Notes: generated by a model not told the origin, from the sequence alone. A DNA stretch of 32,550 bases from Microbacteriaceae bacterium PS02332 (GCA_029959645.1 JASCOJ010000019.1:1-32550), one strand, 5' to 3'. Numbered from the stretch's first letter, positions 1-8,258 are shown. Made by a program: numbers and translations.

Positions 1-70
1 CGGGCGCCGGGCCCCCCCCCCGGGGGCCCCCCCCCCCCCCCCCCCCGGCCCCCCCCCCCCCCGGGGCCCC
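1..70. other. Low-complexity C/G tract at the window edge
   Basis: Nearly pure runs of C and G with no normal codon structure, directly abutting the 5' end of a truncated gene. Similar tracts lie at about 16004-16090 and 32498-32550. This looks like low-quality sequence at a contig end rather than biology; it replaces the missing start of the response regulator. Confidence 0.8.
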
Positions 71-697
71 GGCGTCGTCGACGACGCCGTCCTGCTCCGC
101 GAAGGGCTCGCCCGCGTGCTCGACGAGGCCGGCATCGAGGTCGTCGGCCAGTTCGGTGACCCGGCGTCCTTCCTCGCGGCGCTGCCGACCCTCGCGCCCG
201 ACGTCGTCGTGATGGACGTCCGGATGCCGCCCACCTTCACCGACGAGGGCGTCCGCGCCGCCGTGGAGGCCCGACGCCTGGCCCCGGGCACCGGCGTGCT
301 GCTGCTCTCCCAGTACGTCGAGGCGACGTACGCCGAGGAGGTCCTCGCTGCGGGCACCACGGGCATCGGCTACCTGCTCAAGGACCGGGTGACGCGGCTC
401 GAGGAGATCGACGACGCCGTCCGCCGGGTGGCCGGGGGCGGCACCGTCCTCGACCCGGAGGTCGTCACCCAGCTCATGAGCCGCCGCCGCGACCCGCTGG
501 CCGCACTGACCCCGCGGGAGCGCGAGGTGCTCGGGCTGATGGCCGAGGGCCGGACCAACGCCGCGATCGCCCGGGCGCTCGTGATCGGCACCGGCGCGGT
601 CGAGAAGCACATCTCGAGCATCTTCGCCAAGCTCGCGCTCGAGGACACCGGGGCCGACCACCGCCGCGTCCTCGCCGTCCTCGCCTACCTCGGTTGA
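71..697 (+). CDS. Response regulator, NarL/LuxR family (5'-truncated)
   Basis: DNA-binding output protein of a two-component system. The readable frame opens at about 71 with GVVDDAVLLREGLAR, which matches the start of a receiver domain and carries the acidic pocket (VVDD); the true start codon is lost in the C/G tract. The next in-frame start, GTG at 116, would cut off the first receiver strand and is rejected. Counting from that GTG as residue 1, the phospho-acceptor is Asp34 (VVVMDVRMPP), the conserved receiver Lys is Lys89 (YLLKD), and residues 131-180 form the LuxR-type helix-turn-helix (LTPREREVLGLMAEG, then AVEKHISSIFAKL). A histidine kinase partner would be expected upstream, outside the window. 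Only four bases separate it from the following exporter gene, so the two are probably co-transcribed. Confidence 0.9.
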   Translation, partial: GVVDDAVLLREGLARVLDEAGIEVVGQFGDPASFLAALPTLAPDVVVMDVRMPPTFTDEGVRAAVEARRLAPGTGVLLLSQYVEATYAEEVLAAGTTGIGYLLKDRVTRLEEIDDAVRRVAGGGTVLDPEVVTQLMSRRRDPLAALTPREREVLGLMAEGRTNAAIARALVIGTGAVEKHISSIFAKLALEDTGADHRRVLAVLAYLG

Positions 698-701
698 CCC
701 C

Positions 702-1613
702 GTGACCGGCGCGGGCAGCACCGGCGCGGACGGCACCGCCGCCGACGGCACCGGGCGACGCCGTGCCCCCGTGCCCGCCCCACTGCTGGCGCTCGCCGCG
801 ATGGTGTCCGTGCAGCTCGGCGCCGCAGTCGCGAAGACCCGGTTCGACGAGGTCGGCTCGGTCGGTGCCGCGACACTCCGGCTCGTGATCGGTGCGCTCG
901 TGCTGGCACTCGTCGTCCGCCCGCGGGTCCGGCACTGGACGCGGGCGCAGTGGCTCGGCGCGCTCGGCCTCGGTCTGGCCCTCGGCGGCATGAACGTGTT
1001 CATCTACGTGGCCTTCGCGACCATCCCCATCGGGGTCGCCGTGACGATCGAGTTCACCGGGCCGCTCGTCCTGTCGCTCGCGCACACCCGGCGCTGGCGG
1101 GACGTCGGTTGGGCCGTGCTCGCCCTCGCCGGCGTCGTGCTGCTCGGCATCGGCCCCTCGGCCGTCGGCGATCTCGGCGGGGTCGTCGCCGCCGTGCTCG
1201 CCGCGGGCTGCTGGGCCGCCTACATCGTCCTGAACCGTCACGTCGGGCGGGCGGTGCCGGGCATCGACGGCCTCAGCGTGTCGATGGTCGTCGCGATGCT
1301 CGTCGCCCTCCCGTTCGGTGCCGGCGCGGCGGTCGAGGGGGTGGTCGGTGCCCCGGTGGTGCTCCTCGTGTTCGCCGTCGTCGCCGTGCTGTCGAGCGTG
1401 CTGCCGTACGCGCTCGAGATGTCGGCGCTCCGGCGGATGCCGACCCGGGTGTTCGGCGTGCTGCAGAGCGCCGGTCCGGCGATCGCGGCGCTCGCCGGGC
1501 TCGTCGTCCTGCGCGAGGGCCTGTCGCCGCTCGAGGTCGTCGCGCTCGCCTGCGTGACCGGCGCGAGCCTCGGCGTCACGCTGAGCGGACGGCGGGACGC
1601 CGCCCGCGCCTGA
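702..1613 (+). CDS. EamA/DMT-superfamily transporter (RhtA-like exporter)
   Basis: A 303-aa integral membrane protein of the drug/metabolite transporter superfamily. Two homologous EamA halves (roughly residues 28-150 and 160-297) give about ten hydrophobic helices. The phrases GMNVFIYVAFATIPIGVAV, EFTGPL and LPYALEMSALRRMP are typical of the RhtA branch, whose characterised E. coli member exports threonine and homoserine; the substrate here cannot be read from the sequence. A polar stretch of about 25 residues precedes the first helix. The GTG start lies four bases after the response-regulator stop, suggesting translational coupling. Function in metabolite efflux is family inference. Confidence 0.85.
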   Translation: MTGAGSTGADGTAADGTGRRRAPVPAPLLALAAMVSVQLGAAVAKTRFDEVGSVGAATLRLVIGALVLALVVRPRVRHWTRAQWLGALGLGLALGGMNVFIYVAFATIPIGVAVTIEFTGPLVLSLAHTRRWRDVGWAVLALAGVVLLGIGPSAVGDLGGVVAAVLAAGCWAAYIVLNRHVGRAVPGIDGLSVSMVVAMLVALPFGAGAAVEGVVGAPVVLLVFAVVAVLSSVLPYALEMSALRRMPTRVFGVLQSAGPAIAALAGLVVLREGLSPLEVVALACVTGASLGVTLSGRRDAARA

Positions 1614-1748
1614 TGTCGGGGAGCGCCTGGGCGGGGACCGGGAGGCGCGCCTGCCGGTGGCTGTGTGGGGGACGCGGCCCGGGCCTCCCGTCGGGGGAGA
1701 CGCGGCCCGCGTCGTCAGCGTTCCCCTGGTCGGGACGCTTCGATCCGT
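1614..1748. other. Noncoding gap between converging genes, with short palindrome
   Basis: No gene recognised. The gap lies between the plus-strand exporter and a minus-strand small ORF. It contains an 11-bp direct repeat GACGCGGCCCG (1671-1681 and 1699-1709), and the second copy extends into a palindrome GACGCGG-C-CCGCGTC at 1699-1713. This could form a bidirectional terminator hairpin, but there is no U-tract, so that role is a guess. Confidence 0.35.
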
Positions 1749-1901
1749 CTACTCGCCGCGGAGGAAGTCCGCGTACGTGGGCTCCGAGTGCTCCCCGGCG
1801 AGGAGCGCAGGGTCGTTGACCCGACGCTCGACGTACGCCGCGATGACCTCGGGCGGGGTGAGCACGTGGGCGACCCAGGACGGCACCGTCGTCGTCTTCA
1901 T
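1749..1901 (-). CDS. Small hypothetical protein, 50 aa
   Basis: The start is fixed by a strong Shine-Dalgarno sequence, GAAGGAGG, six bases ahead of ATG at 1901; the longer frame that begins further upstream ignores this site. The 50 residues begin MKTTTVPSW and end EPTYADFLRGE. The composition is soluble and mixed-charge, with no signal peptide or membrane segment. I do not recognise a family. A possible promoter lies upstream on the same strand (TTGACT at 2010-2005), but its -10 is weak. It points away from the SOS-boxed gene, which ends 120 bases upstream in the same orientation, so read-through from that gene is possible. Confidence 0.6.
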   Translation of the reverse strand: MKTTTVPSWVAHVLTPPEVIAAYVERRVNDPALLAGEHSEPTYADFLRGE

Positions 1902-2019
1902 GGTGCCTCCTTCCGTCGTCGGCGCACGGCGACCGAACGTGTCTCGATCGTCGAGATGTCTGCCGAACCGGTGTGTCCTGAACGATCCTCTCCACACCGG
2001 CGGAAGTCAACGTGGTGCG

Positions 2020-2391
2020 TCATGTGGAGTCCGGTGTGCGCGGTCGTGCCAGCTGCGGTCCGGACCGTGCACCGCTCTGCGGGAGGTTCCCGGTCCGTGG
2101 GTCCGCGGGCCGGAGCGTCCGGTGCTTCACGGCCGAGCGCCAGATCCAAGCGTCCGCCTGCTGCCCGAACTGCGCCCACTCGACGAGCACCGCATCGGTG
2201 GTCCAGCTCCGTGCGAACGCCTTGACCCGGACGTGGAAGGTGGGGAACTGCACCCATGCCCAGACCGGGACCGGCGTGACCGCGTGGCAGACGTTGTCGC
2301 CACGGGCGTCCTCGGACAGGGAGTAGGCGCGCGGCCGTTCGACCTCCGGGTGTTCCGGGGGCTGCCACCGGTTCTCGCGACGCCGTCCCAC
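2020..2391 (-). CDS. Unknown protein, predicted LexA (SOS) regulon member
   Basis: A 123-aa protein I cannot assign. Residues about 40-90 (from VPVWAWVQFPTFHVRVKAFA to AWIWRSAVKHR) have the alternating hydrophobic/charged pattern of a small beta-rich domain with many tryptophans; the first 35 and last 30 residues are Arg/Pro-rich and probably disordered. There is no signal peptide or membrane helix. The GTG start at 2391 has no ribosome-binding site but falls where transcription should begin for the promoter just upstream (-35 at 2426-2421, -10 at 2403-2398), so it reads as a leaderless mRNA. A perfect SOS box covers that promoter. By position and regulation it may be a damage-induced protein; what it does is unknown. 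An internal start nearer the conserved core is the main alternative. Confidence 0.6.
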   Translation of the reverse strand: MGRRRENRWQPPEHPEVERPRAYSLSEDARGDNVCHAVTPVPVWAWVQFPTFHVRVKAFARSWTTDAVLVEWAQFGQQADAWIWRSAVKHRTLRPADPRTGNLPQSGARSGPQLARPRTPDST

Positions 2392-2397
2392 CGGATC

Positions 2398-2426
2398 ATT
2401 CGAACGTGTGTTCGAACGGGCGTCAA
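2398..2426 (-). promoter_or_regulatory. Promoter with perfect SOS (LexA) box
   Basis: Read on the minus strand: TTGACG (2426-2421), 17-base spacer, TCGAAT (2403-2398), then six bases to a GTG start. Positions 2400-2415 read TCGAAC-GTGT-GTTCGA, an exact match to the Gram-positive/mycobacterial LexA consensus TCGAAC-N4-GTTCGA, and the symmetry extends one more base each side (2399-2416). The box covers the spacer and -10, so LexA binding would block the polymerase. On the other side lies only the 3' end of the ABC exporter gene, so the unknown gene at 2020-2391 is the sole obvious target. Confidence 0.8.
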
Positions 2427-2489
2427 GTCGGGTTCGGTGGTCGGCGTGTCCGGGACAGCCCTGCGATCGTCAGCGGAGCTCGCTCCCGC

Positions 2490-4394
2490 TCAGCGCCTCC
2501 TCGTCAGCGCCTCCTCGTCCGCGGCGACGTCCTTCTGCACGGCGAACTGGGTCCGGTGGAGCTCCTCGTACCGACCGCCCACGGCGAGGAGCTCCTCGTG
2601 CGTGCCGCGCTCCACGATCGCGCCGTCCTCGACCACGAGGATGAGGTCCGCACTGCGGATGGTGGAGAGGCGGTGGGCGATGACCATCGCCGTCCGTCCC
2701 TCGAGGGCCTCGCTCAGCGCGGCCTGCACGGCGGCCTCCGAGGTCGAGTCCAGCGCCGCCGTCGCCTCGTCGAGGATGACGACACGCGGCTGGGCGAGCA
2801 GGAGGCGCGCGATGGTCATCCGCTGCCGCTCACCCCCGGAGAGCCGGTAGCCGCGCTCACCCACCATGGTGTCCAGCTGGTCCGGCAGGGACCGGATGAG
2901 CGGCTCGAGCCGGGCACGGCGGACGGCGTCCCACACCTCGTCGTCGGACGCCTCCGGTCGCGCGAGCCGCAGGTTCGAGCCGATGGTCTCGTGGAACAGG
3001 TGGCCGTCCTGCGTCACCATGCCCATGGTGTGCCGCATGGAGGCGAACGTGACGTCGCGGACGTCGGTCCCGGCAAGGCGCACAGCACCGCTGTCGACGT
3101 CGTACAGGCGGGAGAGGAGCTGCGCGATCGTGGACTTGCCGGCGCCGGACGTGCCGACGAGGGCGACGGTCTGCCCCGGCTCGATCCGGAAGGAGACGCC
3201 GTGCAGCACCTCGTCGCCGCCGCGGGTGTCGAGCGTGGAGACCTCCTCGAGGGAGGCGAGGGACACCTTGTCCGCGGACGGGTAGGCGAAGCGGACGTCG
3301 TCGAACTCGACGGCCACCGGGCCGTCGGGGACGGCAACGGCGTCGGGCTTTTCCTGGATGAGCGGCTCGAGGTCCAGGACCTCGAAGACGCGCTCGAAGC
3401 TGACCACGGCGCTCATGATCTCCACCCGGGCGTTCGCGAGGCTGGTCAGCGGCACGTAGAGGCGGGTGAGCAGGAGCGCCAGGGTGACCACCGCACCGGT
3501 GTCCAGCTGGCCGGCGAGGGCGAGGAAGCCGCCGAGCCCGTACACGAGCGCGAGGGCGAGGGCGGACACGAGCGTCAGCGCGGTGACGAAGACGAACTGC
3601 AGCATCGCGGTGCGGACCCCGATGTCCCGGACGCGGGCGGCGCGCACACGGAACTCGTCGGCCTCCTCGTCGGGCCGACCGAACAGCTTGACGAGGGTGG
3701 CGCCCGGCGCCGAGAAGCGCTCGGTCATCTGCGTGCTCATCGCGGAGTTGTGGTCGGCGGCCTCACGGCGCAGCGCGGCCAGGCGGGCGCCCATGCGGCG
3801 CGCGGGGATGAGGAAGACCGGGAGCATGACCACCGCGAGCACCGTCACGAGCCAGGACGTGCTGAGCATGACGCTCAGGGTGAGGACCAGCGCCACGGTG
3901 TTCGTGACCACGCCGGAGAGCGTGCCGCTGAAGGCCTGCTGCGCGCCGATCACGTCGTTGTTGAGTCGGCTCACGAGGGCACCCGTGCGGGTCCGGGTGA
4001 AGAAGGCGATCGGCATCTTCTGCACGTGGTTGAACACGGCGGTGCGGAGGTCCAGGATCACGCCTTCGCCGATCCGCGCCGAGAACCAGCGCGTGGCGAG
4101 GGAGACGCCCGCGTCGGCCACCGCGACGAGGGCGATGACGACGGCGAGCCACACGATCGTCGCGACTGCACCACGGGCGACGATGACGTCGACCACCCGC
4201 CCGGCGAGCACCGGCGTCGCGACCGCGAGGAACGCGCCCACGACGGAGAGGGCGATGAAGACGGCCAGCTTCGACCGGTAGGGCACGGCGAACGTCATGA
4301 TCCGCCGGACCGACTCGCGGGAGAAGCCGTGCTTGCCGTCCCGGGCGGTCGAGATCTTGTACAGCGAGCTCCAGGCCGCGCTCTCCATGCTCAT
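2490..4394 (-). CDS. ABC exporter half-transporter (permease fused to ATPase)
   Basis: A 634-aa type IV (MsbA/multidrug-like) ABC exporter, with the membrane domain in the first ~330 residues and the ATPase from about 360 to 610. Visible motifs: Walker A GTSGAGKST (414-422), Q-loop VTQDG (460-464), signature LSGGERQ (518-524), Walker B VVILDEAT (538-545) and switch His574 (AHRLS). All catalytic elements are intact, and it should work as a homodimer or with a partner elsewhere. The ATG at 4394 (MSMESAAW) is chosen because GGAAGG sits seven bases upstream; a 21-residue upstream extension lacks such a site. The exported substrate is not deducible. The gene is followed by the SOS-boxed promoter of the next gene and is not obviously SOS-controlled itself. 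Confidence 0.92.
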   Translation of the reverse strand: MSMESAAWSSLYKISTARDGKHGFSRESVRRIMTFAVPYRSKLAVFIALSVVGAFLAVATPVLAGRVVDVIVARGAVATIVWLAVVIALVAVADAGVSLATRWFSARIGEGVILDLRTAVFNHVQKMPIAFFTRTRTGALVSRLNNDVIGAQQAFSGTLSGVVTNTVALVLTLSVMLSTSWLVTVLAVVMLPVFLIPARRMGARLAALRREAADHNSAMSTQMTERFSAPGATLVKLFGRPDEEADEFRVRAARVRDIGVRTAMLQFVFVTALTLVSALALALVYGLGGFLALAGQLDTGAVVTLALLLTRLYVPLTSLANARVEIMSAVVSFERVFEVLDLEPLIQEKPDAVAVPDGPVAVEFDDVRFAYPSADKVSLASLEEVSTLDTRGGDEVLHGVSFRIEPGQTVALVGTSGAGKSTIAQLLSRLYDVDSGAVRLAGTDVRDVTFASMRHTMGMVTQDGHLFHETIGSNLRLARPEASDDEVWDAVRRARLEPLIRSLPDQLDTMVGERGYRLSGGERQRMTIARLLLAQPRVVILDEATAALDSTSEAAVQAALSEALEGRTAMVIAHRLSTIRSADLILVVEDGAIVERGTHEELLAVGGRYEELHRTQFAVQKDVAADEEALTRRR

Positions 4395-4550
4395 GGCAGT
4401 TCCTTCCGGTGGCGACGGGCCCGACCACGATGTCGGGAGGCCCGCGCTCGGGGCCACCCGACCGGCGGCGGCGAGCAGGGAGTCAGGATACGGCGCGACA
4501 CCTCCGCGCCGTGCGCGGAGCCGAGCAGTGCCGGCCGCAGCGCCGACCGC

Positions 4551-4805
4551 TCAAACCGGGAACACGGGGTGCCCGAACGCGAGGGCCACGAGCGCCGCCC
4601 CTCCGGACACGATGAAGCAGCAGCCGATGACGGCGATGAACCGCGGTGTGAACCGTCGGGCGACACGACGTCCCGTCGCGCCGTACATGGTCGACTCCGT
4701 CTTCTTGGCGAACCGGGTGAAGGGCGCGCGGAACACCACGACGGCGATCCCGTACAGGACGAAGAACACCCCGACGGCAGCACTGAGGGCAGCGGATGCG
4801 GACAT
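4551..4805 (-). CDS. Small two-helix membrane protein, hypothetical
   Basis: An 84-aa protein with two clear hydrophobic segments (about residues 5-26, AALSAAVGVFFVLYGIAVVV, and 55-80, FIAVIGCCFIVSGGAALVAL), separated by a basic loop (RFAKKTESTMYG..RRVARRFTPR). A Lys/Arg-rich middle predicts that the loop is cytoplasmic. The ATG at 4805 is preferred over a TTG four codons upstream; neither has a strong ribosome-binding site. It resembles the many small conserved integral membrane proteins of actinobacteria with no known function. It lies 156 bases upstream of the ABC exporter on the same strand, so joint transcription is possible but unproven. Confidence 0.65.
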   Translation of the reverse strand: MSASAALSAAVGVFFVLYGIAVVVFRAPFTRFAKKTESTMYGATGRRVARRFTPRFIAVIGCCFIVSGGAALVALAFGHPVFPV

Positions 4806-4888
4806 GCACCGATGCAACCAGGTACGGCCGTTCCCTGGTCGTCTGGTCGATCACGATCGGCTGCGCGATGACCGGTGTCCGGGCGGCC

Positions 4889-5410
4889 TCAAGCGTCGCT
4901 GACGAGGCGCTGGAACATGATGTGGTCCTGCCAGCGGCCGGCGATCTCCAGGTACCCCGGCGCGAGTCCGTAGCGTCGGAAGCCGTTGCGTTCGAGCACG
5001 CGCTGCGATCCGACGTTGTCCACCAACGTCTCGGCTTGGACCCGGTGGAGACCGAGGTCCTGGAACGCATGCGTCAGTGCCGCTGCCACGGCGGCGGTTG
5101 CCAGCCCTTCGCGGGTTCGGTCCCGCGTGATCCAGTAGCTCAGGGTGCACGACTGGAACGCTCCTCGGACGATGCCGCTCAGCGTGAGGCGGCCCACCAC
5201 TGCGTCGTCGTCATCGAGGACGACGAAGGGTGCGGCGTCGCCCCGCTCGTACCGAGCGAGGGCGGCCGCCAGTTCCGCGTGCTGCCCGGCGTCGGTGAAG
5301 AACTCATCGGCGCGAGCCGGTTGCCAGGGCGCGAGGTGCGCACGGTTGTGGACGAGCAGCGCTGCCAGGACGGCGCTGTCCGTCATCGTGGGGAGACGGA
5401 GCCGCGTCAT
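4889..5410 (-). CDS. GNAT N-acetyltransferase (RimJ/RimL-like)
   Basis: A 173-aa acetyltransferase of the GNAT fold. It has the RimJ/RimL layout: N-terminal MTRLRLPTMTDSAVLAALLV, then HLAPWQP, the strand FVVLDDDDAVVGRLTLSGIV, TLSYWITRDRTREGLATAA (acetyl-CoA pyrophosphate loop, RxxGxA form) and VLERNGFRRYG near the C-terminus. Characterised relatives acetylate the N-terminal alanine of ribosomal proteins or detoxify small amines; the exact target is open. Its ATG overlaps the stop of the upstream acetyltransferase gene by four bases (ATGA), so the two are translationally coupled. Confidence 0.85.
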   Translation of the reverse strand: MTRLRLPTMTDSAVLAALLVHNRAHLAPWQPARADEFFTDAGQHAELAAALARYERGDAAPFVVLDDDDAVVGRLTLSGIVRGAFQSCTLSYWITRDRTREGLATAAVAAALTHAFQDLGLHRVQAETLVDNVGSQRVLERNGFRRYGLAPGYLEIAGRWQDHIMFQRLVSDA

Positions 5411-5961
5411 GGCGCCGGTGTGCCGGTGTCCGCGGAGGGCGCGGTCGGCATTGCACGGTGGTACTTGAAGCCGACATGTGAGTCGACGAAGCCGAGTCGG
5501 CGGTAGAACCGGTGCGCGTCGCTCCGAGCGGCATCGGAGGCGAGCTGCACCAGCGGCGCGCGGAGCTCCACCGCGGCCTGCTCCACCAACCAGCGCATCA
5601 CCGCACTCCCGACACCGGCGGAGCGTTCCGTGCTCGCGACCCGGACGGCCTCCACGAGCAGTCGCGTGCTCCCGCGACGCGCCATGCCGGGGATGACCGT
5701 CAGTTGCAGGATCCCGACGACGGTCGCCGCGCTGTTCACCACCACGAGGAGCTCGTTGCCGGCGTCGGCGGTGATGCGAGCGAGCGCATCGGCGTACGCG
5801 GTCCGGTCGCCGTCATCGGCGACGTCGCCGCGGCCAGCACTGATCGGGTCGTCGGACAGGAGTCGGACGATCGCATCCAGGTCGGCGGGGGACGCCCTGC
5901 GGACGAGCAACTCCCCGTCGCGCGCAGTGAGTGGAATCGGGAGACTCAGGCGCTCGATCAC
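5407..5961 (-). CDS. GNAT N-acetyltransferase
   Basis: A 184-aa GNAT-family protein. The core runs from about residue 18 (LLVRRASPADLDAIVRLLSD) to about 168 (YRRLGFVDSHVGFKYHRAM). The acetyl-CoA loop is ERSAGVGSAVMRW. The sequence LVQLASDAARSDAHRFYRRLGF is the usual helix 4/strand 7 pattern of small-molecule acetyltransferases. A Pro/Thr-rich tail of about 12 residues follows the fold. It is the first gene of a two-gene acetyltransferase operon; the two proteins are from different GNAT subfamilies, so this is not a recent duplication. The substrate is unknown. Confidence 0.85.
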   Translation of the reverse strand: MIERLSLPIPLTARDGELLVRRASPADLDAIVRLLSDDPISAGRGDVADDGDRTAYADALARITADAGNELLVVVNSAATVVGILQLTVIPGMARRGSTRLLVEAVRVASTERSAGVGSAVMRWLVEQAAVELRAPLVQLASDAARSDAHRFYRRLGFVDSHVGFKYHRAMPTAPSADTGTPAP

Positions 5962-6054
5962 ACTTCATCCCGCGCAGCGCATCCGTGCTCAGCGGACCGA
6001 CTGTCGCGGACCTGGAAGCCGGTCGTCTGCCCGCCGTTGTGTCAGGATCAGCGC

Positions 6055-6546
6055 ATGGGGGCACACATCAGCCGGGTCATCAGCGCGGTCGTCATCGGAG
6101 CCGCTGCGGTCGTCGCACTCGCCGGGTGCTCCGCTGGGGAGCCGGCGCCGACGTCGACGAAGACGGTGACGGTGACCGCAACGCCCCGCGCACTGCCGCC
6201 CGGGGAGCGGGACACCAGTGTGCCGGCGGTCTGTGGTCAGGTGAGTGCCGTCGAGACCATCACCGTCAACGCCCAGGAGGCGCACCAGCGCGGGGAACTC
6301 TCCGACGAGGGCTACCGGTCACGGCTCGAGGCCGCACGGTACGTCTACGAGCACCTGCCCGCGACCGATGCCGTCGAATCCGCGGTCAGCGACCTGCAGT
6401 CCTGGCTGACACAGCACCCGGCGAGCAGTTCGTCCCCCGCTCTGGACCTGGACGACACCGGGCTCCAGAAGGCCATCGGCACCGTGGTGACGGCGTGCCA
6501 CGACGCGGGCTCGACCATCGGGGTGTCCGCGGCCTACGGCGGCTGA
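6055..6546 (+). CDS. Secreted lipoprotein, hypothetical
   Basis: A 163-aa protein with a lipoprotein signal: a hydrophobic stretch (residues 9-23) followed by the lipobox LAGC with Cys25, so it should be anchored on the outer face of the membrane. After a Ser/Thr/Pro-rich linker (about 26-50) comes a helical domain rich in Ala, Glu and Arg with two cysteines (VPAVCGQV and VTACHDAG) that could form a disulfide. The ATG at 6055 is chosen because it gives the complete signal peptide; the frame is open further upstream but there overlaps the divergent acetyltransferase gene. No family recognised. It converges on the DUF2510 gene, 11 bases away. Confidence 0.75.
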   Translation: MGAHISRVISAVVIGAAAVVALAGCSAGEPAPTSTKTVTVTATPRALPPGERDTSVPAVCGQVSAVETITVNAQEAHQRGELSDEGYRSRLEAARYVYEHLPATDAVESAVSDLQSWLTQHPASSSSPALDLDDTGLQKAIGTVVTACHDAGSTIGVSAAYGG

Positions 6547-6557
6547 CGGCGTGGCTC

Positions 6558-7133
6558 CTAGGGGAGCACCTGCTGGAACTGCCCGACCGCGTGGGCGGTG
6601 CCGACGATCATGCTGACGGCGAGGAGCGCGACGTACGCCCACAGCGGCCACATCGACCTCCCCGGCGCGACCTTGCGGACGACGACGTACCGTCCGATGA
6701 CGTAGACGATCGCCCCCAGGAACGCCCACGGCCACGCGAACGGCCGGACGACACCGCGCCGCTGCAGTTCCCGGTGGTCGAGGTACGCGAGCACGACCCC
6801 GACGCCGTAGACGAGCAGACCGATGCCCTGCACGAGGAAGTACGCACCGGTGTAGATCGAGCCGGGGTCCACGGTCGGGATGTGATCGGGGCCGATGTAC
6901 TCGTACCGGAGATGCGGTTGGTAGACGCCCAGCAGCGGCAGCGTGATGAGCGGCAGCAGTGCCGTGACCCACACGAACGCGGTGTCGGTCCGGACGCTGT
7001 CGGCGACACGGGGTCGGGGCATCTGCGACGTCGGCGGGCCGACGTGCTGGCTCCACCCGAAGCCGTCCCACCATCGTGTCTGGTGCTGACCCGACGGGTC
7101 CGGGTACCAGCCCGGGGGCGTCGAAGACGACAT
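6558..7133 (-). CDS. DUF2510-domain membrane protein
   Basis: A 191-aa protein. Residues 5-32 (PPGWYPDPSGQHQTRWWDGF, then GWSQHV) form a DUF2510 module, a short Trp-rich motif common at the N-terminus of actinobacterial membrane proteins. Four hydrophobic segments follow (about residues 52-70, 96-116, 130-150 and 162-182), with HRELQRRGVV between helices two and three. GAGGAG lies seven bases before the ATG. The role is unknown; DUF2510 proteins are often linked to the cell envelope, but nothing here narrows that down. Confidence 0.82.
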   Translation of the reverse strand: MSSSTPPGWYPDPSGQHQTRWWDGFGWSQHVGPPTSQMPRPRVADSVRTDTAFVWVTALLPLITLPLLGVYQPHLRYEYIGPDHIPTVDPGSIYTGAYFLVQGIGLLVYGVGVVLAYLDHRELQRRGVVRPFAWPWAFLGAIVYVIGRYVVVRKVAPGRSMWPLWAYVALLAVSMIVGTAHAVGQFQQVLP

Positions 7134-7206
7134 CGCAACTCCTCGTTCGTCGCGGGGAGCACCACGCCCCCCGGCGTCCGAGCGTATCCAAGCGGTCCGG
7201 CCGGCG

Positions 7207-8253
7207 TCAGGCCGTCCCGACCCGCCCCGTCGACTCCCGCACGCTGAGGGTCAGCTCGGGCCCCGGGCGCGAGGGGAGTGGCGCGTCCGCCTCGATCTGC
7301 TCGCGCAGCAGGACGGCGGCCCGTTGCCCGAGCTCGACCGTGTCACGGGTGAGGGACGTGATCGCGGGCCGGACGAGCCGGATCATCGCGGAGTCGTCGA
7401 AGGACACGATGGAGACGTCCTGCGGCACCCGGACGCCCATCTCGCTCGCGACGCCGAGCCCCGCGACCGCGAGCACGTCGTTGTCGAACACGATCGCGGT
7501 CGGCCGGCGCGTGCCGGACAGGAGGCGGCGGGTGGCCGCGGCGCCCGCCTCGGCGGAGTAGTCGGTCGGGACGGACTCGGTGCGGTCGTCCGCGTCGGCG
7601 TCGGGGAACGTGCCCGCGAAGGCCCGGACCCGCTCGATCCGCAGCGCGGTGTGCTCGAACTCCGGTGGCCCGGACACGTGCGCGATCCGCCGGTGTCCGA
7701 GTGCCCGGAGGTAGCGCAGTACGGTGTCGGTGGCGTCGGAGTCGTCGATCCAGACGCTCGGCGCGGAGCCGGCCGGGGTGGGGTGGGAGCCGACGACGAC
7801 GGACGGCATCCCGAGTTCGGCGAGCAGCGTGAGGCGGTCGTCGTCGCGGCGGGGGTCGATCACGACGACGCCGTCCACACGATGCCCGCGCCACCAGTCG
7901 CGGTAGGTCTCGAGCTCCTCCTCGGCATCGCGCGCCACGAGCAGCGTCATGCCGATGTGCGTCCCGGTCAGGCCGAGCTGGATGCCGGAGATGAGGTCGC
8001 CGAAGAACGACTCGGTACCGAGTGTCCGAGCCGGCCGGTTCAGCACGAAGCCGATCGTCCCGGCGCGCGCGCCGCCGAGGGCCCGGGCCGCGGTGTGCGG
8101 TCGCCAGTCGAGTTCGCGGGCCGCTTGCCGGACCCGCTCACGTGTCGCGTCGGAGACGCCGGGGCGTCCGTTCAGGGCGAAGGACACGGCGCTGATGGAC
8201 ACGCCGGCACGCGCTGCGATGTCGGCGATCGTCGTCCTGCGTCCTGGAGGCAC
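7207..8253 (-). CDS. LacI-family regulator of the N-glycan cluster
   Basis: A 348-aa transcription factor with an N-terminal LacI helix-turn-helix (residues 7-27, TIADIAARAGVSISAVSFAL), the hinge helix with its operator-inserting leucine (HTAARALGG), and a periplasmic-binding-protein-like effector domain (about 65-340). It is divergent from the sugar ABC/glycosidase cluster starting at 8355 and is its likely repressor, probably released by a mannose-containing oligosaccharide. It starts with GTG at 8253. There is no ribosome-binding site, but TATAGT (8266-8261 on this strand) ends seven bases before it, the spacing expected for a leaderless mRNA. That -10 lies inside the palindrome at 8259-8278, so the protein probably represses itself too. 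The effector is an inference from the neighbours. Confidence 0.88.
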   Translation of the reverse strand: MPPGRRTTIADIAARAGVSISAVSFALNGRPGVSDATRERVRQAARELDWRPHTAARALGGARAGTIGFVLNRPARTLGTESFFGDLISGIQLGLTGTHIGMTLLVARDAEEELETYRDWWRGHRVDGVVVIDPRRDDDRLTLLAELGMPSVVVGSHPTPAGSAPSVWIDDSDATDTVLRYLRALGHRRIAHVSGPPEFEHTALRIERVRAFAGTFPDADADDRTESVPTDYSAEAGAAATRRLLSGTRRPTAIVFDNDVLAVAGLGVASEMGVRVPQDVSIVSFDDSAMIRLVRPAITSLTRDTVELGQRAAVLLREQIEADAPLPSRPGPELTLSVRESTGRVGTA

Positions 8254-8258
8254 GGGCT

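Noticed and set aside
2490-4394. SOS box at 2400-2415 controlling the ABC exporter
   Set aside because: The exporter reads toward the box and ends 75 bases before it, so the site is downstream of that gene.
2406-4871. Long plus-strand open frame (821 codons) opposite the ABC exporter
   Set aside because: It lies antisense to a gene with complete ABC motifs; its translation is Arg/Glu/Gly/His-rich, the usual result of reading high-GC codons on the wrong strand.
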